64,000 nucleotides of DNA from positions 102,020 to 166,019 of the forward strand of contig JAGWTU010000004.1 in assembly GCA_028868825.1 (NCBI GenBank), given 5' to 3'. Position numbers and translations under genes: made by a program. A model generated the notes under the pieces. It saw nothing but the letters and a program-made list of their open reading frames with translations. It made no database searches and was not told the DNA's origin. This stretch comes from Burkholderiales bacterium. GTDB lineage: Bacteria; Pseudomonadota; Gammaproteobacteria; Burkholderiales; Burkholderiaceae_C. Of this stretch, positions 8,617 through 21,048 are shown one piece after another. Position 1 is the stretch's first letter; each line of letters begins with the position of its first letter.

Positions 8617-8915
8617 TGCGTCTCAACGCGCTGCTGCTGCTGGGCCTGGTCGCGAGCTGCCTGCTGCTCGTGCGCACGGCCTACGAGTCGCGCCGCCTCT
8701 ACGCCGAGCTCGACCACGCGCGCGCCGAGCAGGGCAAGCTCGACGCCGAATACAAGCGCCTCGAGGCCGAGGCCCAGGCCCAGGGCACGAACATGCGCGT
8801 CGACCGCGTCGCCCGCGCGCAGCTGAGGATGGCGCCGCCGGTGCGCACCGAGATCGTCGACGACACGGTGGCGGGTGCGGCGGCCTCGGCGCCGGATACC
8901 GGAGCATCGCGTTGA
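8616..8915 (+). CDS. ftsL: Cell division protein FtsL
   Basis: FtsL is a small bitopic membrane protein that joins FtsB and FtsQ in the divisome and helps activate FtsWI. The 99 residues have a short cytoplasmic start, one membrane helix (about 4-20) and a periplasmic coiled coil (YESRRLYAELDHARAEQGKLDAEYKRLEAEA). The ATG at 8616 overlaps the rsmH stop (TGATG); a GTG one codon earlier is possible. Position between rsmH and ftsI is diagnostic for this poorly conserved family. Confidence 0.93.
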   Translation: MRLNALLLLGLVASCLLLVRTAYESRRLYAELDHARAEQGKLDAEYKRLEAEAQAQGTNMRVDRVARAQLRMAPPVRTEIVDDTVAGAAASAPDTGASR

Positions 8916-10672
8916 GCCGCCCCGCCCAGACCAGCGTGCGCAGCGTCAACTACGCGACGAGTCCGCTGCTGGCGAGCAAGACGCCGCCCTGGCGTTCGCG
9001 CTTCGCCGTGGCGCTGCTCGCGCTCGCGTTCCTGGCGCTGCTGGGGCGCGCCGCCTTTCTGCAGATCATCGCCACCGGCTTCTACCAGGCGCAGGGCGAG
9101 AAGCGCTTCGTCCATCGCATGGACCTGCCGGCCAGCCGCGGCCGCATCCTCGACCGCAACGGCCAGGTGCTGGCCAGCAGCGTCGCGATGCCCGCGGTGC
9201 AGCTCGACATGCACAACTTCGCCGCCGACATCAACCAACGTCGCGAGCTGGCGCGGCTGATCGCGATGCCGCTGCCCGAGCTGCAGGCCAAGATCGACGC
9301 CGGCGGCCTCGGCGTCGTCGTGTTGCGCCGCCAGGTCGAGGAGCCGGTGTGGCAGCAGATCCGCGCGCTCGGCATCAAGGGCCTGATGACGACGAGCGAG
9401 TTCCAGCGCCGCTACCCCGAGGGCGAGGCCGCGGCGCATGTCGTCGGCTTCACCGGCCTGGATGGCGCGGGTCAGGAGGGTATCGAGCTCGCGTACCAGA
9501 AGGAACTCGTCGGCCACGATGGCGCGCGCACCGTCGTGCGCGACCGCTACGGCCGCATCGTCGAGGACGTCGGCGACCAGGCCGACCCGGTCGACGGCGG
9601 CGACGTCACGCTGTCGATCGACTCGAAGGTGCAGTTCTTCGCCTACCAGCGCATCCGCGACGCGGTGATCGAACACCGCGCCCGCGCCGGCAGCATCATC
9701 GTCGTCGACACCCACACGGGCGAGGTGCTGGCGCTGGCCAACTACCCCAGCTACGACCCGATGAAGCGCAGCCATCTCTCGGGCGAGCAGCTGCGCAACC
9801 GCGCGCTCACCGACGTCTTCGAGCCGGGCTCGACGATGAAGCCGCTGATCGTCGGCTGGGCGCTGGAGACGCACCGCGTCGGCGTCGACACGATGATCCG
9901 CACGCAGCCCGGCAGCCTCGTCGTCGGGCCTCTGACGGTGCGCGACGACCATGGCTACCCGCAGCTGCCGGTCTGGCAGGTGATCCAGAAATCCAGCAAC
10001 ATCGGCGCCGCGCGCATCGCGCTGATGATGTCGCCGCACGAGCTGTGGGACCTGTTCAGCAGCGTCGGCTACGGCCAGCGGCCGCAGATCCATTTTCCCG
10101 GCGCCGTCACCGGTCGCCTCAAGCCCTGGAAGACCTGGCGCCCGATCGAGCAGGCGACGATGGCCTACGGCTACGGCCTCTCGGTCTCGCTGCTGCAGAT
10201 GGCGCGCGCCTACACGGCGCTGGCGCGCGACGGCGACGTGATCCCGGTGACGCTGCTCAAGCAGGACCATCCGGCCGTCGGCGTCAAGGTCTTCTCGCCG
10301 ACGACGGTGCAGGAGGTGCGCAAGATGCTGCGCCTGGTCGCGGCGCCCGGCGGCACGGCGCCGCAGGCGCAGACGCAGGGCTATTCGGTCGGCGGCAAGA
10401 CCGGCACCGCGCACAAGTCCGAGGGCAAGGCCGGCTATGCGGCGAACAAGTACCGCGCGTGGTTCGTCGGCATGTCGCCGATCACGGCGCCGCGCATCAT
10501 CGTCGCGGTGATGGTCGACGAGCCGAGCGACGGCCACTACTTCGGCGCCGACGTCGCCGCGCCGGTGTTCAGCCAGGTCGTGCAGCAGACGCTGCGCATG
10601 ATGGACGTGCCGCCCGACATCGACCTCAAGGCGCCGGTGATCGTCACGCAGCCGGCCGGGGAGAACTTCTAG
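8912..10672 (+). CDS. ftsI: Septal peptidoglycan transpeptidase FtsI (PBP3)
   Basis: FtsI is the class B penicillin-binding protein that cross-links septal peptidoglycan with FtsW. The 586 residues have a cytoplasmic tail, one membrane helix, the PBP dimer domain (SRGRILDRNGQVLASS) and the transpeptidase domain with all three active-site motifs: EPGSTMKP (S-x-x-K), KSSNIG (S-x-N) and GGKTGTAH (K-T-G). A TTG at 8912 is chosen as start because it overlaps the ftsL stop (TTGA) and precedes the conserved region at the right distance; a GTG at about 8936 is an alternative. Confidence 0.96.
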   Translation: MSRPAQTSVRSVNYATSPLLASKTPPWRSRFAVALLALAFLALLGRAAFLQIIATGFYQAQGEKRFVHRMDLPASRGRILDRNGQVLASSVAMPAVQLDMHNFAADINQRRELARLIAMPLPELQAKIDAGGLGVVVLRRQVEEPVWQQIRALGIKGLMTTSEFQRRYPEGEAAAHVVGFTGLDGAGQEGIELAYQKELVGHDGARTVVRDRYGRIVEDVGDQADPVDGGDVTLSIDSKVQFFAYQRIRDAVIEHRARAGSIIVVDTHTGEVLALANYPSYDPMKRSHLSGEQLRNRALTDVFEPGSTMKPLIVGWALETHRVGVDTMIRTQPGSLVVGPLTVRDDHGYPQLPVWQVIQKSSNIGAARIALMMSPHELWDLFSSVGYGQRPQIHFPGAVTGRLKPWKTWRPIEQATMAYGYGLSVSLLQMARAYTALARDGDVIPVTLLKQDHPAVGVKVFSPTTVQEVRKMLRLVAAPGGTAPQAQTQGYSVGGKTGTAHKSEGKAGYAANKYRAWFVGMSPITAPRIIVAVMVDEPSDGHYFGADVAAPVFSQVVQQTLRMMDVPPDIDLKAPVIVTQPAGENF

Positions 10673-12238
10673 ATGGCGCCGCAGACGCTGCCATCGGCCG
10701 TCGCCGCCGCGAGCTGGCTCGCCGTGCGCGTCACCGCGACGCTGCGCACCGACAGCCGCGCCGTGCGCGCCGGCGACGGCTTCCTCGCCTGGCCCGGCCA
10801 TGCGGGCGACGGCCGCCGCCATGTCGGCGCGGCGTTGGCCGCCGGTGCCGCGGCCTGCCTCGTCGAAGCCGAGGGCGCTGCGACCTATGGCTTCGACGAC
10901 GCGCGCATCGCCGCGCTGCCGCGGCTCAAGGAGAACGCCGGCGCGGTCGCTGCGGCCTGCTTCGGAGACCCCGGCGCGCGGCTGGAGATCGTCGCCGCCA
11001 CCGGCACCAACGGCAAGACGAGCACGGCCTGGTGGACGGCGCAGGCGCTGACGCAGCTGGGCCGGCGCTGCGGTTTCGTCGGCACCCTCGGCGCGGGCGA
11101 GCCGCCGCGCCTGGACGGCCAGCCGGAGATGGCGATCGAAGCCACCGGGTTGACGACGCCCGACGCGGTGACGCTGCAGCGCGAGTTCAAGCGCTTTGCC
11201 GACGCCGGCTTGGCGGCTTGCGCGATCGAGGCCTCGTCGATCGGCCTCGTCGAGCATCGGCTCGCGGCGGCGCCGATCAAGGTCGCGCTGTACACGAACT
11301 TCACGCGCGACCACCTCGATTTCCACGGCTCGATGACGGCGTACTGGGCGGCCAAGCGCCGGCTCTTCGACTGGCCGGGGCTGGCCGCTGCGGTCATCAA
11401 CATCGACGACGAGCAGGGCGCCGCGCTGGCCATAGAACTCGGCGCCAAACTCGGTGCCGGACCCGGCGCCGGGCAGGCGCGGCGCGCGCTCGAACTCTGG
11501 ACCGTTTCGACGCGGGGACCGGCGCAGGGTTCGGCGCGACTGTCGGCGCAGGGCCTGCATTACGACGCCGGGGGGCTGGCCTTCGAAGTCGTCGAGGGCG
11601 AGTCGCGCGTCGCGCTGCGCAGCCGCCTCGTCGGCGACTACAACGCGAACAACCTGCTCGTCGTCATCGGCGGGCTGCGCGCGCTCGGCGTGCCGCTGCG
11701 CGACGCCTGCGCCGCCGCCGCCGCGGTGACGCCGGTGCCGGGGCGGCTGCAGCGCGTCGCCGGCTCCGATGTCGAGGCCGAAGTCGAGGTGATCGTGGAC
11801 TACGCGCACACGCCCGACGCGCTCGAACAGGTGCTGGCCGCGCTGCGCCCGCTGGCCGCGGCGCGCGGCGCGCGGCTGTGGTGCGTGTTCGGCTGCGGCG
11901 GCAACCGCGACGCCACCAAGCGCCCGCTGATGGGCGCGATTGCCGCGCGCGGCGCCGACCGCGTCGTCGTCACCAGCGACAACCCGCGCGACGAGGCGCC
12001 CGACGCGATCCTGGCGCAGATCCTCGCCGGCGTCGTCGGTCGCGACGATGTCGAGGTCTACGAGGACCGGCGCGAGGCGATCCGCCGCGCCGTCACCGCC
12101 GCGGCCGCCGGCGATGTCGTGCTGCTGGCCGGCAAGGGGCACGAGGATTACCAGGAAATCGCGGGCGAGCGGCGCCATTTCTCGGACCTCGAGGAAGCGG
12201 CCGCGGCGCTGCGCCTGCGTGCGGGAGCCGGCGCATGA
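10673..12238 (+). CDS. murE: UDP-MurNAc-L-Ala-D-Glu:meso-diaminopimelate ligase MurE
   Basis: MurE adds the third amino acid to the peptidoglycan stem peptide in the cytoplasm. The 521 residues show the Mur-ligase P-loop (ATGTNGKTSTAWW), the central VDYAHTPDAL block, and DNPRDEAP, the DNPR motif that marks meso-diaminopimelate rather than lysine specificity. The ATG follows the ftsI stop with no gap, and the stop overlaps murF (ATGA). Confidence 0.97.
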   Translation: MAPQTLPSAVAAASWLAVRVTATLRTDSRAVRAGDGFLAWPGHAGDGRRHVGAALAAGAAACLVEAEGAATYGFDDARIAALPRLKENAGAVAAACFGDPGARLEIVAATGTNGKTSTAWWTAQALTQLGRRCGFVGTLGAGEPPRLDGQPEMAIEATGLTTPDAVTLQREFKRFADAGLAACAIEASSIGLVEHRLAAAPIKVALYTNFTRDHLDFHGSMTAYWAAKRRLFDWPGLAAAVINIDDEQGAALAIELGAKLGAGPGAGQARRALELWTVSTRGPAQGSARLSAQGLHYDAGGLAFEVVEGESRVALRSRLVGDYNANNLLVVIGGLRALGVPLRDACAAAAAVTPVPGRLQRVAGSDVEAEVEVIVDYAHTPDALEQVLAALRPLAAARGARLWCVFGCGGNRDATKRPLMGAIAARGADRVVVTSDNPRDEAPDAILAQILAGVVGRDDVEVYEDRREAIRRAVTAAAAGDVVLLAGKGHEDYQEIAGERRHFSDLEEAAAALRLRAGAGA

Positions 12239-13638
12239 CGGCGATGATGATGACGCTGGCCCAGGCGCACGCGCTGCTGCCCGGCAGCGAACTCGTCGGT
12301 GACGGCGCCATCGCGATCGCGCGCGTGCACACCGACACGCGCACGATCGCCGCCGGCGACCTCTTTGTTGCGCTGCGCGGTGAACGCTTCGACGGGCACG
12401 ACTTCATCGCTGCCGCCCGCGCCGCCGGCGCCGTCGCCGCGATCGCCGAGCGCGGGCTCGGCGACGCGCTGCCCGGATTGCGCGTCGCCGACACGCTGGC
12501 GGCGCTGCAGCAGCTGGCCGCGGCCTGGCGCGCGCGCCACGCGCTGCCGCTGATCGCCGTCACCGGCAGCAACGGCAAGACGACGGTGACGCAGATGATC
12601 GCCGCGATCCTGCGCGCCTGGCTCGGCGCCGATGCGCTGGCCACCGCGGGCAATCTCAACAACCACATCGGCGTGCCGCTGACGCTGCTGCGGCTGCGCC
12701 CGCAGCACCGCGCCGCCGTCGTCGAGCTCGGCATGAACCACGTCGGCGAGATCGCCGAACTCGCGCGCATCGCGGCGCCGACGATCGCGCTCGTCAACAA
12801 CGCCCAGCGCGAACACCAGGAATTCATGGCCGGCGTCGAGGCCGTGGCGCGCGAGAACGGCAGCGTCTACGCCGCGATGGGCCGCGGCGGCATCGCCGTG
12901 ATGCCGGCAGGCGACGCCCACATGCCGCTGTGGCGCGAAATGGCCGGCGGGCGCACGATGCGGACCTTCGGCCTGGATGCCGAAGGCGCCGGACCCGATG
13001 CCGTTGCCGACATCAGCGCCGATTTCAGCGCCCACGCCCTCTGGCGCGCCGACGCGTGCATGTGGTCGCTGACGCTGCGCACCCCCGCCGGCTGCACGAC
13101 GACGACGCTGCGCCAGGCGGGTCTGCACAACGTGCGCAACGCCGTCGCCGCCGCCGCCTGCGCGATGGCGGCCGGCGCGCCGCTGCTGGCCGCGGCGCAG
13201 GGCATTGCCGATTTCGCGCCCGTCGCGGGCCGCTCGCAGACGCTGACGCTGAAACTCGGGGGCATCGACGCGACGCTGATCGACGACAGCTACAACGCCA
13301 ACCCCGATTCGGTGCTCGCCGCCATCGACGTTCTCGCCGCGCTGCCCGGACCGCGCTGGCTCGTGCTCGGCGACATGGGCGAGGTCGGCAGCCAGGGGCC
13401 GCAATTCCACGCCGAGGTCGGCGCGCGCGCGCGCGCCGCCGGCATCGAGCATTTCTGGTCCGCCGGCGCGCTCAGCGCCCATGCCGGCGCCGATCGCCAT
13501 CACGCCAACGTCGCCGAACTGCTGCAGGCCATGCCGCAGCGCCCGGCGGCGGCGGCCATCCTCGTCAAGGGTTCACGGTTCATGAAGATGGAGCAGGTCG
13601 TCCGCGCCTTGCAGCAGGAGGCCAGCGGTGCTGATTAG
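12235..13638 (+). CDS. murF: UDP-MurNAc-tripeptide:D-alanyl-D-alanine ligase MurF
   Basis: MurF attaches D-Ala-D-Ala to complete the UDP-MurNAc-pentapeptide. The 467 residues carry the ATP loop [13 protein letters not shown], the [10 protein letters not shown] block and [10 protein letters not shown]. The ATG at 12235 overlaps the murE stop by four bases. A second in-frame Met lies a few codons later. The end overlaps mraY by 11 bp. Confidence 0.97.
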   Translation: MTAMMMTLAQAHALLPGSELVGDGAIAIARVHTDTRTIAAGDLFVALRGERFDGHDFIAAARAAGAVAAIAERGLGDALPGLRVADTLAALQQLAAAWRARHALPLIAVTGSNGKTTVTQMIAAILRAWLGADALATAGNLNNHIGVPLTLLRLRPQHRAAVVELGMNHVGEIAELARIAAPTIALVNNAQREHQEFMAGVEAVARENGSVYAAMGRGGIAVMPAGDAHMPLWREMAGGRTMRTFGLDAEGAGPDAVADISADFSAHALWRADACMWSLTLRTPAGCTTTTLRQAGLHNVRNAVAAAACAMAAGAPLLAAAQGIADFAPVAGRSQTLTLKLGGIDATLIDDSYNANPDSVLAAIDVLAALPGPRWLVLGDMGEVGSQGPQFHAEVGARARAAGIEHFWSAGALSAHAGADRHHANVAELLQAMPQRPAAAAILVKGSRFMKMEQVVRALQQEASGAD

Positions 13639-14809
13639 CCTGTCGCAATGGCTGCTGCAATGGTCGCCCGAGAACCTCGGCTTCCTGCGCGTGTTCCAGT
13701 ACCTGACGTTCCGCGCCGTGATGGCGGCGATGACCTCGCTGCTCATCGGCCTGGCCTTCGGCCCCTGGGTCATCCGCCGCCTCACCGAGCTGAAGATCGG
13801 CCAGCCGATCCGCAGCTACGGCATGGCCACGCACCACACGAAGCGCGGCACGCCCACGATGGGCGGCGTGCTCGTGCTGATCGGCATCGCGGTGTCGACG
13901 CTGCTGTGGTTCGACTGGACGAACCGCTTCGTCTGGGTCGTGATGCTGGTGACCTTCGGCTTCGGCACGATCGGCTGGATCGACGACTGGCGCAAGGTCG
14001 TCAACAAGGACCCCGAGGGCATGCGCAGCCGCGAGAAGTTCTTCTGGCAGAGCCTGATCGGCATCATCGCGGCGATCTACCTCGCGTTCAGCGTCTCCGA
14101 GACGAGCAACCTGCGCGTGCTCGAACTCTTCCTGCGCTGGGTCGGCAGCGGCTTCTCGAACGCGCTGCCGCCGCGCGCCGACCTGATGGTGCCGTTCTTC
14201 AAGACCATCAGCTACCCGCTGGGCGTCTTCGGCTTCATCATCCTGACCTGGTTCGTCATCGTCGGCGCGAGCAACGCCGTCAATTTCACCGACGGCCTCG
14301 ACGGCCTGGCGATCATGCCGGTCGTGATGGTCGGCTCGTCGCTGGGCATCTTCGCCTACATCACCGGCAATGCGGTGTTCTCGCGCTACCTGCTGTTCCC
14401 GCACATTCCGGGCGCCGGCGAGCTGCTCGTGTTCTGCTCGGCGATGGGCGGCGCGGGACTGGCCTTCCTCTGGTTCAACGCCAATCCGGCGCAGGTCTTC
14501 ATGGGCGACGTCGGCGCGCTGTCGCTCGGCGGCGCGCTCGGCACGATCGCCGTGATCACGCGCCAGGAGATCGTGCTCGGCATCATGGGCGGCGTCTTCG
14601 TCGCCGAGGCGCTGTCGGTGATGCTGCAGGTGAGCTGGTTCAAGTACACGAAGAAGCGCTACGGCGAAGGCCGGCGCATCTTCCTGATGGCGCCGCTGCA
14701 CCATCATTTCGAGAAGAAGGGCTGGGCCGAGACCCAGGTCGTCGTCCGCTTCTGGATCATCACGATGCTGCTGTGCCTGATCGGCCTGGCGAGCCTGAAG
14801 CTGCGCTGA
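13628..14809 (+). CDS. mraY: Phospho-MurNAc-pentapeptide translocase MraY
   Basis: MraY transfers phospho-MurNAc-pentapeptide to undecaprenyl phosphate, making lipid I at the inner membrane. The 393 residues contain about ten membrane helices and the family motifs [23 protein letters not shown] and [12 protein letters not shown], plus the cytoplasmic block [14 protein letters not shown]. The start is GTG, 11 bp inside the end of murF, which implies coupled translation. Confidence 0.97.
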   Translation: MLISLSQWLLQWSPENLGFLRVFQYLTFRAVMAAMTSLLIGLAFGPWVIRRLTELKIGQPIRSYGMATHHTKRGTPTMGGVLVLIGIAVSTLLWFDWTNRFVWVVMLVTFGFGTIGWIDDWRKVVNKDPEGMRSREKFFWQSLIGIIAAIYLAFSVSETSNLRVLELFLRWVGSGFSNALPPRADLMVPFFKTISYPLGVFGFIILTWFVIVGASNAVNFTDGLDGLAIMPVVMVGSSLGIFAYITGNAVFSRYLLFPHIPGAGELLVFCSAMGGAGLAFLWFNANPAQVFMGDVGALSLGGALGTIAVITRQEIVLGIMGGVFVAEALSVMLQVSWFKYTKKRYGEGRRIFLMAPLHHHFEKKGWAETQVVVRFWIITMLLCLIGLASLKLR

Positions 14810-14816
14810 GGACGAC

Positions 14817-16340
14817 GTGAGCCATTTCGTCGACCTCCCCGTCCTCGTCCTCGGCCTCGGCGACAGCGGCCTGGCGATGGCGCGCTGGTGCGCGGCGCGC
14901 GGCGCGCGCATCGCGTGGTGGGACAGCCGCGAAGCGCCGCCGCAGGAGTCGACGCTGGTGCGCGAGCTGCCGCAGGCGCAGCGCGTCGGCGAACTGCCGG
15001 CGCGTCTGGGGCCCGATGGCGCCGAGTACAGGCTCGTGCTGAAAAGCCCGGGGCTCTCGCCGACCGACGCGCGCATCGCGCCGCTGCTCGAGGAAGCAGC
15101 GGCCGCTGGCATTCCGGTGCTCGGCGAACTCGACCTCTTCGTCAAGGCGCTCGAGCACCTGCGCGAGACGCAGCAATACGCGCCGCAGATCCTCGCCATC
15201 ACCGGCACCAACGGCAAGACGACCACGACGGCGATGACGGCGCTGCTCGTCGAGCGCGCCGGGCGCAGCGTCGCCGCCGCCGGCAATATCGGCCCGACCC
15301 TGCTCGACACGCTGAACGCGCGCATCGACGATCTGCCCCAGGTCTGGGTGCTCGAACTCTCGAGCTTCCAGCTCGACACCGTGCGCGGTTTCGAGCCCGC
15401 CGCGGCGACCGTCCTCAATGTCACCCAGGACCATCTCGACTGGCACGGCCACATGACCGCCTATGCGGCGGCGAAGGCGCGCGTGTTCGGCAGCCGCGGC
15501 GTGATGGTGATCAATCGCGACGACCCCAAGGTCGAGGCGATGGTGCCGCAGCCCCTCGTCGTCAAGGGCAAGGCCAGGCCCATCGACCGCAGCATCCTGC
15601 GCTTCGGCCTCGACGCGCCGCGCCATCCCGGCGATTTCGGCCTCGTCGTCGAGAACGGCATGGCCTGGCTCGTGCGCGCGTTGCCGGCCGACGAGACGAT
15701 CAAGCGCCGCAAGGGCGACGAGGAAGAAGAGATCCACCTCCAGCGCCTGATGCCGGCCGACGCGCTGCGCGTGCGCGGCCGCCACAATGCGGCGAATGCG
15801 CTGGCCGCGCTGGCGCTGGCCACCGCCATCGGCTGCCCGCTCGCGCCGATGCTGCACGGCCTGCGCGAATACGAGGGCGAGGCGCATCGCGTGCAGCCGG
15901 TGGGTCGCGTCGGCGAGGTCGAGGCCTACGACGACAGCAAGGGCACGAATGTCGGCGCCACCGTCGCCGCGCTCGAAGGACTCGGCGCCGACAAGGCACC
16001 GGCCAAGCTCGTCGTCATCCTCGGCGGCGACGGCAAGGGCCAGGACTTCGCGCCGCTGGCCGTGCCGCTGGCACGCCACGCGCGCGCCATCGCCACGCTG
16101 GGCCGCGATGCCGCGGTGATCGAGGCCGCCATCGCCGCGGCCATCGAAGGCCTGCCGCTGCAGCGCCACGAAACGCTCGAGGCCGCCGTCGCCTGGTGCT
16201 TCGAGCAGGCGCGTCCCGGCGACGCGGTGCTGCTGAGCCCGGCCTGCGCCAGCCTCGACATGTTCCGCAACTACGCGCATCGCGCCGAGGTCTTCGTCGC
16301 CGCGGTGCAGGCGCTGGCGCATGACGGAGGGGCGGTCTGA
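14817..16340 (+). CDS. murD: UDP-MurNAc-L-alanine:D-glutamate ligase MurD
   Basis: MurD adds D-glutamate to UDP-MurNAc-L-alanine. The 507 residues contain the ATP loop [13 protein letters not shown], the [10 protein letters not shown] block and the C-terminal domain with YDDSKGTN. It is about 60 residues longer than E. coli MurD. The extra length includes a charged loop ([14 protein letters not shown]) before the [12 protein letters not shown] block; similar extensions are known in betaproteobacteria. The start is GTG seven bases after mraY, and the stop overlaps ftsW (TGATG). Confidence 0.96.
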   Translation: MSHFVDLPVLVLGLGDSGLAMARWCAARGARIAWWDSREAPPQESTLVRELPQAQRVGELPARLGPDGAEYRLVLKSPGLSPTDARIAPLLEEAAAAGIPVLGELDLFVKALEHLRETQQYAPQILAITGTNGKTTTTAMTALLVERAGRSVAAAGNIGPTLLDTLNARIDDLPQVWVLELSSFQLDTVRGFEPAAATVLNVTQDHLDWHGHMTAYAAAKARVFGSRGVMVINRDDPKVEAMVPQPLVVKGKARPIDRSILRFGLDAPRHPGDFGLVVENGMAWLVRALPADETIKRRKGDEEEEIHLQRLMPADALRVRGRHNAANALAALALATAIGCPLAPMLHGLREYEGEAHRVQPVGRVGEVEAYDDSKGTNVGATVAALEGLGADKAPAKLVVILGGDGKGQDFAPLAVPLARHARAIATLGRDAAVIEAAIAAAIEGLPLQRHETLEAAVAWCFEQARPGDAVLLSPACASLDMFRNYAHRAEVFVAAVQALAHDGGAV

Positions 16341-17617
16341 TGGCTGCGACCTCTGCGACCTCTGCGACCTCGGCGCCGTCGGTGCTCGCAACGATCCGCG
16401 CATGGTTCGCGCCGCGCGGCGACGCCGCCGGCACGCTGCCGGTGCGCGACGGCAGCGAGATCAGCGGCGCGCGCGCCGTGCGGCTGACGGCCTTCGACCA
16501 GTCGCTCGTCGCCGTCGTCGTCGTCCTCGTCGCCCTGGGCATCGTGATGGTCTATTCGGCCTCGGTCGCGATGCCCGACAGCCCCAAGTTCGCCGGCCAT
16601 TCGCAGTACTACTTCCTGCAGCGCCACCTGCTCGCGCTCGTCGTCGCCTTCGTCGCCGCGCTCGCCGTCGTCCAGGTGCCGATCGCTTTCTGGGAGAAGC
16701 AGGCGCCGACGATCTTCGTCGTCTCGCTGATGCTGCTCGTCATCGTCCTCGTGCCCTTCATCGGCAAGGTCGTCAATTACTCGCGGCGCTGGATTCCGCT
16801 CGGGATCATGAATTTCCAGCCCAGTGAATTGACGAAACTCGCGATCGCGCTGTATGCGGCGAATTACATGATGCGGCGCATGGACGCGCGCGAGCGCTTC
16901 TTCCGCGCCGTCACGCCGATGGCCGTGGCGGTGGCCTTCGCCGGCGTGCTGCTGCTGCGCGAGCCCGACATGGGCGCCTTCATCGTCATCGCGACGATCG
17001 CCATGGGCGTGCTCTTCCTCGGCGGCGTCAACGCGCGCATGTTCTTCCTCATCGCCGCCGTCATCGTCTGCACCTTCGCCGTCATCATCGCCTTCGACGA
17101 CCTGCGGCGCGAACGCATCCTCGCGTACCTCGACCCCTGGAATCCGAAATACGCCCAGGGCAAGGGCTACCAGCTGACGCATTCGCTGATCGCGATCGGG
17201 CGCGGGCAGATCTTCGGCCAGGGCCTGGGCAGCAGCGTCGAGAAACTCAATTACCTGCCCGAGGCGCATACCGATTTCCTGCTCGCGGTGATCGGCGAGG
17301 AACTCGGGTTCGTCGGCGTCGCGGCGGTGATCGCGCTGTTCTTCTGGCTGACGCGGCGCGTCTTCCACATCGGCCGCCAGGCGATCGCGCTCGACCGCAT
17401 CTTCGCCGGGCTGCTGTGCCAGGGCATCGGCATCTGGATCGGATTCCAGACCTTCATCAACATGGGCGTCAACCTCGGCCTGCTGCCGACCAAGGGGCTG
17501 ACGCTGCCGCTGATGAGCTACGGCGGGTCGGCGGTGCTGATGAACCTGATCTCGCTGGCGATGGTGCTGCGGGTGGATATCGAGAACAGGGCACTCATGC
17601 GCGGAGGACGCGCGTGA
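16340..17617 (+). CDS. ftsW: Septal peptidoglycan glycosyltransferase FtsW
   Basis: FtsW is the SEDS-family polymerase that, with FtsI, builds septal peptidoglycan. The 425 residues include about ten membrane helices and the SEDS blocks [44 protein letters not shown] and [19 protein letters not shown] cytoplasmic N-terminal extension of about 50 residues starts with a three-fold Ala-Thr-Ser repeat encoded by a 9-bp DNA repeat (16344-16370). The ATG overlaps the murD stop and the end overlaps murG. Confidence 0.96.
   Translation: MAATSATSATSAPSVLATIRAWFAPRGDAAGTLPVRDGSEISGARAVRLTAFDQSLVAVVVVLVALGIVMVYSASVAMPDSPKFAGHSQYYFLQRHLLALVVAFVAALAVVQVPIAFWEKQAPTIFVVSLMLLVIVLVPFIGKVVNYSRRWIPLGIMNFQPSELTKLAIALYAANYMMRRMDARERFFRAVTPMAVAVAFAGVLLLREPDMGAFIVIATIAMGVLFLGGVNARMFFLIAAVIVCTFAVIIAFDDLRRERILAYLDPWNPKYAQGKGYQLTHSLIAIGRGQIFGQGLGSSVEKLNYLPEAHTDFLLAVIGEELGFVGVAAVIALFFWLTRRVFHIGRQAIALDRIFAGLLCQGIGIWIGFQTFINMGVNLGLLPTKGLTLPLMSYGGSAVLMNLISLAMVLRVDIENRALMRGGRA
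16344..16370 (+). repeat. Three tandem 9-bp repeats in the ftsW 5' end
   Basis: CTGCGACCT is repeated three times without interruption at 16344, 16353 and 16362. Because the unit is 9 bp, copy-number change would add or remove three residues of the FtsW cytoplasmic tail without a frameshift. Confidence 0.85.
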
Positions 17618-18689
17618 TGCCCCATCTGGTTGTCATGGCGGCCGGCACCGGCGGCCACATCATCCCGGGGATCGCGGTCGCACGCGAGATGCAGGGCCGC
17701 GGCTGGACCGTGAGCTGGCTCGGCACCAGCCATGGCATGGAGAACCGCCTCGTGCCGCCGACGGGGATCGCGCTCGACACGATCACCTTCTCCGGCCTGC
17801 GCGGCAAGGGCGCGCTGCATGCGGTCACCGGCGGCCTGCGGCTGCTGAAGGCGTTCTGGGATTGCCTGGGCATCCTGCGCCGGCGCGGCGCCGACGCCGT
17901 GCTCGGCATGGGCGGTTATGTCTGCTTTCCCGGCGGGCTGATGGCCTCGCTGCTGAACAAGCCGCTCGTGCTCGTCAACGCCGACGCGGCGCTGCTGCTG
18001 AGCAACCGCTCGCTGCTGCCGCTGGCCGACCGCGTCGCCTTCGGCTTCGGCGGCGGCGCGGCGGCGAAGACGAAGAACGCGATCATCACCGGCAACCCGG
18101 TGCGCGCCGAGATCGAGGCGCTGCCCGAGCCCGCGGTGCGCTGGGCCGGGCGCAGCGGGCCGCTGCGGCTGCTCGTCGTCGGCGGCAGCCTCGGCGCGCA
18201 GGTGCTCAACCGCACGCTGCCGGCGGCGCTGCAGCGGCTGCCCGCCGAGTCGCGGCCGCAGGTCACGCACCAGACCGGCAGCGCCGAAGTCGACGCCGTA
18301 CGCGCGGCCTACGCCGCCGCCGGCATCGAAGCCGAGGTGCTGCCCTTCATCGAGGACATGCCGCGCCGGCTCGCCGACTGCGACCTGATGATCTGCCGCG
18401 CCGGCGCGATCACGGTGAGCGAGCTCTGCGCCGCCGGCGTGCCGGCGATCCTCGTGCCGCTGATCGTCAGCACGACGGCGCACCAGCGCGACAACGCCGA
18501 ACTGATGGCCGGGCAGGGCGCTGCGCTGCACCTGCCGCAGGCCGAACTGACGCCGCAGTCGCTGGCCGCCGCCGTCGCCGCGCAGACGCGGGCCGGGCTG
18601 CTGGCGGTGGCGCAGAAGGCGCGTTCGCTCGCGCGGCCGCAGGCCGCGGCGCGCGTCGCCGACGCGATCGTCGAACTGGCGGGGCGCGC

Positions 18690-18693
<4 letters not shown>
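17617..18693 (+). CDS. murG: UDP-GlcNAc:lipid I N-acetylglucosaminyltransferase MurG
   Basis: MurG adds GlcNAc to lipid I to form lipid II on the inner face of the membrane. The 358 residues start with [23 protein letters not shown], the glycine-rich lipid-binding loop. They continue with the [14 protein letters not shown] block, the [14 protein letters not shown] linker and the UDP-GlcNAc-binding C-domain ([22 protein letters not shown]). Start and stop overlap ftsW and murC by one and four bases. Confidence 0.97.
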
Positions 18694-20074
<1,381 letters not shown>

Positions 20075-20078
<4 letters not shown>

Positions 20079-21040
20079 CGATCGATGTGGGAGCCCTCGG
20101 CAAGGTCGCGGTGCTGATGGGCGGCAGCAGCGCCGAGCGCGTCGTCTCGCTGACGATGTCGGGTCCTGGCGTGCTCGCCGCGCTGCGCTCCCAGGGCGTC
20201 GACGCGCATGCCTTCGACCCGGCCGAGCGCGATCTCTCCGAACTGAAGCGCGACGGTTTCGCCCGCGCCTTCATCGCGCTGCACGGCCGTCATGGCGAGG
20301 ACGGCACGGTGCAGGGCGCGCTCGAACTGCTCGGCATCCCGTACACCGGCTCGGGCGTGATGGCCAGCGCGATCGCGATGGACAAGGTCATGACGAAGAA
20401 GGTCTGGCTCGCCGAGGGCCTGCCGACGCCGCGCTGGCAATGGCTGGCGCCCGACCGCCAGTCGCGCGCCGATGTCGTCGCTGTGCCCGACGCGCTCGGC
20501 CTGCCGCTCATCATCAAGCCGCCGCGCGAGGGTTCGTCGATCGGCATCACCAAGGTCAGCGGCTATTCGCAGATGCAGGACGCGGTGAAATTGGCCGCAC
20601 AATACGATCCCGATGTACTGTGCGAAGAGTTCATCGAAGGCATCGAGCTCACCTGTCCGGTGCTCGGTCGCGGCATGACGGCAAGAGCCCTGCCGATCGT
20701 GCGCATCGACGCCCCCGACGGCAATTACGATTTCCAGCACAAGTACTACTCCGAGGATACCGGCTACCGTTGCCCCTCGGGACTCGATGCGGCCGAGGAG
20801 GCCGAGGTGCAGCGGCTGACGCTGGCCGCCTACCGCGCGCTCGACTGCCGCGGTTGGGGCCGCGCCGATCTGATGCTGCGCGCCTCCGACCGCCGCATCT
20901 TCCTGCTCGAGATGAACACCAGCCCCGGCATGACGGGGCATTCGCTGGTGCCGATCTCGGCCAAGGCGGCCGGCATCAGTTACGAGCAGCTGTGCCTCGG
21001 CCTGCTCGCCGACGCACGGCTCGACAACCAGCGCGATTGA
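20075..21040 (+). CDS. ddlB: D-alanine:D-alanine ligase
   Basis: This enzyme makes the D-Ala-D-Ala dipeptide used by MurF. The 321 residues have the ATP-grasp layout: [14 protein letters not shown] at the N-terminus, [41 protein letters not shown] and the C-terminal metal-binding block [18 protein letters not shown]. The location between murC and ftsQ identifies it as the dcw-borne copy, DdlB. The ATG overlaps the murC stop by four bases. Confidence 0.96.
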
Positions 21041-21048
21041 GATCGACG

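Noticed and set aside
8699..12178. Very long open frame (1,159 codons) antisense to ftsI and murE
   Set aside because: High-GC DNA gives long antisense frames. The product is Arg/Ala/Asp-rich without domains, and both sense-strand genes are certain. Similar antisense frames at 813-2378, 13580-15454, 20980-23148, 36599-39268 and 61973-63997 are dismissed for the same reason.
8875..12234. N-terminal extension of the murF frame through ftsI and murE
   Set aside because: The frame is open by composition only. The conserved MurF start lies at 12235, overlapping the murE stop.
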